Origin: CAYZUC01 sp964481705
GTDB lineage: Bacteria; Bacillota; Clostridia; Lachnospirales; Lachnospiraceae
Assembly: GCA_964481705.1 (NCBI GenBank)
Contig: CAYZUC010000106.1
Span: forward strand, 1-9,193
Direction: 5' to 3'
Length of the DNA stretch: 9,193 nt
Under the pieces are notes generated by a model that saw only the letters and a program-made list of their open reading frames with translations, made no database searches and was not told where the DNA came from. Position numbers and translations under genes: made by a program. Positions within the stretch are counted from its first letter, which is position 1, and each line of letters starts with the position of its first letter. Of this stretch, positions 6,228 to 9,193 are shown piece after piece.

Positions 6228-8609
6228 TTATGCTGAAAAAATATAATGTGAAAGCGTATGATACATTTCATCGGTATCAATTGGCTTTGATAAATGGGCA
6301 TTCATTCCGCTTGCCCGCGATTTCTCCATATCTTCTGCAAAAGCATTTGCTGTCATTGCGATTATCGGGATCGTATGACTATCGGCTTTTTGTAATTCTC
6401 GGATATTTATAGTGGCAGACAGACCATCCATGACCGGCATCCGAATATCCATCAAAATCGCATCATAATATCCCGATTCGCTTTTCCAGAACATATCAAC
6501 TGCCTGAGCCCCATCGCTCGCAGTCTCTACTTCAAATCCTACTTCACTTAAAAGGACTTTGGTTACATCTAGGTTGTATTCATTATCCTCTACCAAAAGT
6601 ACTCGTTTACCGGAAAAATCGTAATGCGATGGTTCCTCATCTATTGTCATCTCCTCATCCCAGTTATTGAGGAAATTGCTAATCTTTAGCATAATATCTA
6701 CTTGGAATTCTGTTCCCTCACCAACAGTACTGTTTACATGAATGGAACCGTTCATCATATTAACCAGATTCTTACTGATTGCCAAACCCAGTCCTGTTCC
6801 GGAATAGGTATTGGTAGAACCGGTATGCTCTTGTGAAAATGGTTCAAACATATGAAGCATAAAGGCTTCACTCATTCCTATACCATTATCGCTCATAGTA
6901 AATCGTAAAGTGGCCATATCATCATTCTGTCTTACCTGTTCGACCTTTAAGCTGACCCTGCCACCTTCCTTTGTGAATTTCACAGAATTACCAAGAATAT
7001 TGATCAGAACCTGTTGCAGCTTCACCGGGTCACCAATGAAATATCTGGAAATACCAGAATCCACTTCACTAACGTATCGAATTCCTTTTGCTGCTGCCTG
7101 AGGTTTAATCATCGTGTCAATTTCCTTGATAAAATCTTTCATGACAATCTGTTCCTCATCCAGCGTCATTTTTCCACTTTCAATTCTCGTCATATCAAGA
7201 ATATCATTAATCAAGGAAAGCAGGAACTTGGCTGACACATCTATTTTCTTCAGGTCTGTCTTGACCTTTGTAAAATCCTTTTCCCGTAAGGCTATGGAGG
7301 TGAGACCCATAATTGCATTCATTGGAGTTCGTATCTCATGAGACATTTTGGAGAGGAACTCTCCCTTTGCCATATTTGCTTGCTCTGTTGCTTTCAATGC
7401 ATCCCGCAACAGTTCGTTCTTGCGTTTTTCCTCATGGAACATCTCTGTTACATCTGTCATCGCAAAAATAATCTTACTGCTCTCACGATCCATATAGAAG
7501 AAACTCAATTTCTTCGTAGATAAGCGATTTTCTTCATTATGTGTCGTCACAAAAATAACATAGCTTTCTCCAAGCTCCAGTTGACGAAAGATATTGGCTA
7601 AAGAAGTCTCCAGCATGCAGCGATCCTGTTCTTGCTTTACAACATATTTGTATATAACACGTATTCTGTCCGCATCATATTTCTTTCCTGTAAAATCAGA
7701 GGATGAAAGTAAATCACTGTTATTACCGGCATATTGTATATAGGAATTACTACTTCCATCAATCACCAGTAAATACTCATAATCAAGAGCAGCTACTGCA
7801 TTTAGCATCTCCTGTGTTATTTTCTCATCATTTACATTACGTGTATATACAAAAATAATAATCTCATCTGCTCCGGGTTTTTTTGTCATAATTCCACTGG
7901 TACATACCCAATGCTTCTTCTTATCCTCAGATTGAATATGGTGCTCCAGCTCTACGGTACTCTTACCCTCAGCATAAGCAGAAAGTAACTTTTCTCTCTG
8001 AAATGCTTTTAAAAAAGCCTTTCTTTCTTCTGGAATAACAATGTATTTTGTAAACGCCTCATAAAAATCCGGCGTTACTCTCGCGCCATTGTACTGATAC
8101 TGCACTTCACTACCAAATTTTACTTCTTCCACTTCCAGCTTCGTCAAATTAATTCTTCCAGATGCCAGTAAATTACTGTCAAGAACCTCATGATACATCA
8201 TTTCTTCCTGATAATGCTGCTCCATCTCCTTTTGACGGGTGATATCACTGGCTATTCCCATTGCCCAATATGGTTTGTTATCCTCATGAAAGAGAAGAGT
8301 ATAAGTAATCTGATACCATCTCCATGCACCATCGTTTCCTTTAATTAAAAACTCTCCGCTGGCGCCCTGTTTACCCTCATGAACTTCCTTATCAAGCTTT
8401 CGAAAATCGTCAAAGCTCTCACTATGAAGGAACCCTTCTTCTATGATTCGATTTGAGAAATCCTCAATTGTTTCGGACATGCCAAAAAAATCAGAGTTGT
8501 CTCCACCCCGATGATAAATGTTTTTTTCTAAATCGTAGTCCCAATATATGATATTGGAAGCCCTAAGTGCCATTCCAATTAAATCATTTTGAACGTGTTC
8601 TTCTCCCAT
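6228..8609 (-). CDS. Soluble multi-PAS hybrid histidine kinase with C-terminal receiver domain
   Basis: A 793-residue protein with no membrane segment or signal peptide, so it is cytosolic. Residues about 10-125 form a PAS_3-like domain (GAWRWYQITYTLLF, ending IASDIT). Two diverged PAS-like modules follow, about 140-260 (ending FVYTRNVNDEK) and 268-390 (ending IIFAMTDVTEM), then a coiled linker. The HisKA H-box KMSHEIRTPMNAIMG contains phosphoacceptor H424. The HATPase domain has N541 (NILGNSVKFT), DNGIGM at 574-579, FEPFSQ at 588 and GTGLGL at 604-609. The receiver (about 668-790) has E674/D675, phosphoacceptor D721, T753 and K775. All catalytic residues appear intact. There is no HPt or output domain, so phosphate must pass to a separate protein or the receiver must act by binding. 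GGAGG 7 bases before the ATG fixes the start. It is the first gene of the run, directly after a promoter. Confidence 0.93.
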   Translation of the reverse strand: MGEEHVQNDLIGMALRASNIIYWDYDLEKNIYHRGGDNSDFFGMSETIEDFSNRIIEEGFLHSESFDDFRKLDKEVHEGKQGASGEFLIKGNDGAWRWYQITYTLLFHEDNKPYWAMGIASDITRQKEMEQHYQEEMMYHEVLDSNLLASGRINLTKLEVEEVKFGSEVQYQYNGARVTPDFYEAFTKYIVIPEERKAFLKAFQREKLLSAYAEGKSTVELEHHIQSEDKKKHWVCTSGIMTKKPGADEIIIFVYTRNVNDEKITQEMLNAVAALDYEYLLVIDGSSNSYIQYAGNNSDLLSSSDFTGKKYDADRIRVIYKYVVKQEQDRCMLETSLANIFRQLELGESYVIFVTTHNEENRLSTKKLSFFYMDRESSKIIFAMTDVTEMFHEEKRKNELLRDALKATEQANMAKGEFLSKMSHEIRTPMNAIMGLTSIALREKDFTKVKTDLKKIDVSAKFLLSLINDILDMTRIESGKMTLDEEQIVMKDFIKEIDTMIKPQAAAKGIRYVSEVDSGISRYFIGDPVKLQQVLINILGNSVKFTKEGGRVSLKVEQVRQNDDMATLRFTMSDNGIGMSEAFMLHMFEPFSQEHTGSTNTYSGTGLGLAISKNLVNMMNGSIHVNSTVGEGTEFQVDIMLKISNFLNNWDEEMTIDEEPSHYDFSGKRVLLVEDNEYNLDVTKVLLSEVGFEVETASDGAQAVDMFWKSESGYYDAILMDIRMPVMDGLSATINIRELQKADSHTIPIIAMTANAFAEDMEKSRASGMNAHLSKPIDTDEMYHTLSHYIFSA

Positions 8610-8634
8610 ATTGGCACCTCCAAACTATATCCTA

Positions 8635-8663
8635 ATTTTACACTTTTATGCTAAAAAAGACAA
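8635..8663 (-). promoter_or_regulatory. Predicted sigma-A-type promoter for the kinase-to-DUF1667 operon
   Basis: On the minus strand, TTGTCT (8663-8658) and TAAAAT (8640-8635) are separated by exactly 17 bases. They match the -35 consensus at 4 of 6 and the -10 consensus at 5 of 6 positions. Transcription would start near 8628, leaving a leader of about 20 bases with GGAGGT at 8621-8616. The -35 element sits immediately after the T-tract of the tpiA terminator, a compact back-to-back arrangement. No operator-like palindrome was seen in the short leader. The region is AT-rich, so a chance match is possible. Confidence 0.6.
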
Positions 8664-8664
8664 C

Positions 8665-8713
8665 AAAAAAGAGAATTATCCATATAAAATCAATCTATAC
8701 AGATAACTCTCTT
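8665..8713 (-). terminator. Intrinsic terminator of tpiA
   Basis: Read on the minus strand, AAGAGAGTTATC (8713-8702) pairs with GATAATTCTCTT (8680-8669) through 12 base pairs including one G-U. The stem can extend inward by TGTATA / TATATG (with two G-U pairs), leaving a 9-base loop. A run of six T follows directly (8670-8665). It lies about 50 bases past the tpiA stop, as expected for a rho-independent terminator, and it separates tpiA from the kinase operon. Confidence 0.87.
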
Positions 8714-8762
8714 ATAATTTACAGAATATTACTTGTAAGCTAACCTTCTATCGAGTCATATC

Positions 8763-9193
8763 TTATGCGTTTACGATCTGACCAAAATCAGGCTTTAATG
8801 CTGCTCCACCAATTAAACCGCCATCAATGTCAGCTTTGGAAAGAAGCTCTGCAGCATTACCAGCGTTCATAGATCCGCCGTACTGAATACGAACTGCCTC
8901 TGCTGTAGGTGCATCATACATCTCAGCAATACAGTCACGGATTGCTTTACATACTTCCTGAGCCTGATCTGCTGATGCTGTTTTACCTGTTCCGATAGCC
9001 CAGATTGGCTCATAAGCGATAACAAGAGTCTTAACCTGATCTGCTGTGATTCCAACTAAATCAGATTTAATCTGAAGACGAATCCAGTCAAGATATGCAT
9101 TCATCTCACTTAACTCAAGACTTTCACCACAGCAAAGGATTGGTGTAAGACCAGCTTCGAAAGCTTTTTTTACTTTTGCATTTAAAAATGCAT
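8763..9193 (-). CDS. tpiA: Triosephosphate isomerase, C-terminal part (partial, runs off the right edge)
   Basis: The frame is open to the window edge and ends at TAA (8765-8763). It gives 142 complete codons, about 57% of the usual roughly 250 residues; the internal ATG at 9104 is not the start. TIM interconverts dihydroxyacetone phosphate and glyceraldehyde-3-phosphate in the cytosol. Diagnostic parts are GLTPILCCGESLE, the catalytic-glutamate strand and flexible loop AYEPIWAIGTGKTAS (catalytic Glu at 9009-9011), and the phosphate-binding segments QYGGSMNAGNAAEL and GGLIGGAALK. After CGESLE, the family usually has a segment such as QREAGxT; here it reads LSEMNAY, which is divergent. In clostridia tpiA often follows gap and pgk, and those genes would lie to the right of this window. 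It has its own terminator and is probably not cotranscribed with the genes downstream of it. Confidence 0.96.
   Translation of the reverse strand, partial: AFLNAKVKKAFEAGLTPILCCGESLELSEMNAYLDWIRLQIKSDLVGITADQVKTLVIAYEPIWAIGTGKTASADQAQEVCKAIRDCIAEMYDAPTAEAVRIQYGGSMNAGNAAELLSKADIDGGLIGGAALKPDFGQIVNA

Noticed and set aside
8763..9104. A separate 113-residue gene starting at the ATG at 9104.
   Set aside because: The frame continues upstream without a stop and encodes normal TIM sequence (GLTPILCCGESLE), so this is an internal methionine of a gene cut by the window edge.
9174..9193. Inverted repeat around TGCATTTTTAAATGCA at the right edge.
   Set aside because: It is a short AT-rich repeat inside the tpiA coding sequence, truncated by the window edge and expected by chance in AT-rich codons.

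Overview
The window looks like chromosome of a low-to-middle-GC anaerobic Firmicute, most likely a clostridium of the Lachnospiraceae type. The reasons are strong AGGAGG-like ribosome binding sites, a hybrid kinase with the FLSKMSHEIRTPMNAIMG style of H-box, a solute-binding-domain diguanylate cyclase, and a GlpA-like / GlpB-like / DUF1667 redox trio typical of anaerobes. No RNA gene, insertion sequence, CRISPR array or phage gene was seen. Coding density is very high; the longest non-coding stretch is about 150 bases (8610-8762).

Layout. Positions 1-150 (+) hold the last 49 codons of an ABC exporter ATPase. Everything else is on the minus strand. Read in transcription order, tpiA (8763 to beyond the right edge) ends at a clear intrinsic terminator (8665-8713). 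A sigma-A-like promoter (8635-8663) then starts a five-gene run: a soluble multi-PAS hybrid histidine kinase (8609-6228), a membrane diguanylate cyclase with two extracytoplasmic solute-binding domains and two PAS domains (6216-3253), a GlpA-like FAD dehydrogenase with a BFD-type iron-sulfur domain (3256-1817), a GlpB-like FAD/NAD(P) oxidoreductase (1820-576), and a four-cysteine DUF1667 protein (520-143). Spacings are +11, -4, -4 and +55 bases, so the five genes very probably form one operon. Its last gene overlaps the oppositely oriented ABC gene by 8 bases, and no terminator is visible there.

How the genes may work together (inference). The three distal genes look like a complete anaerobic flavin/iron-sulfur dehydrogenase, probably for glycerol-3-phosphate or a similar 2-hydroxy substrate. 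The two proximal genes look like a sensing module: extracellular ligand sensing that sets c-di-GMP output, plus a cytosolic phosphorelay kinase that has no output domain. Translational coupling of a diguanylate cyclase to a GlpA-like enzyme is the most unusual point here. The cyclase also lacks the usual RxxD inhibitory site.
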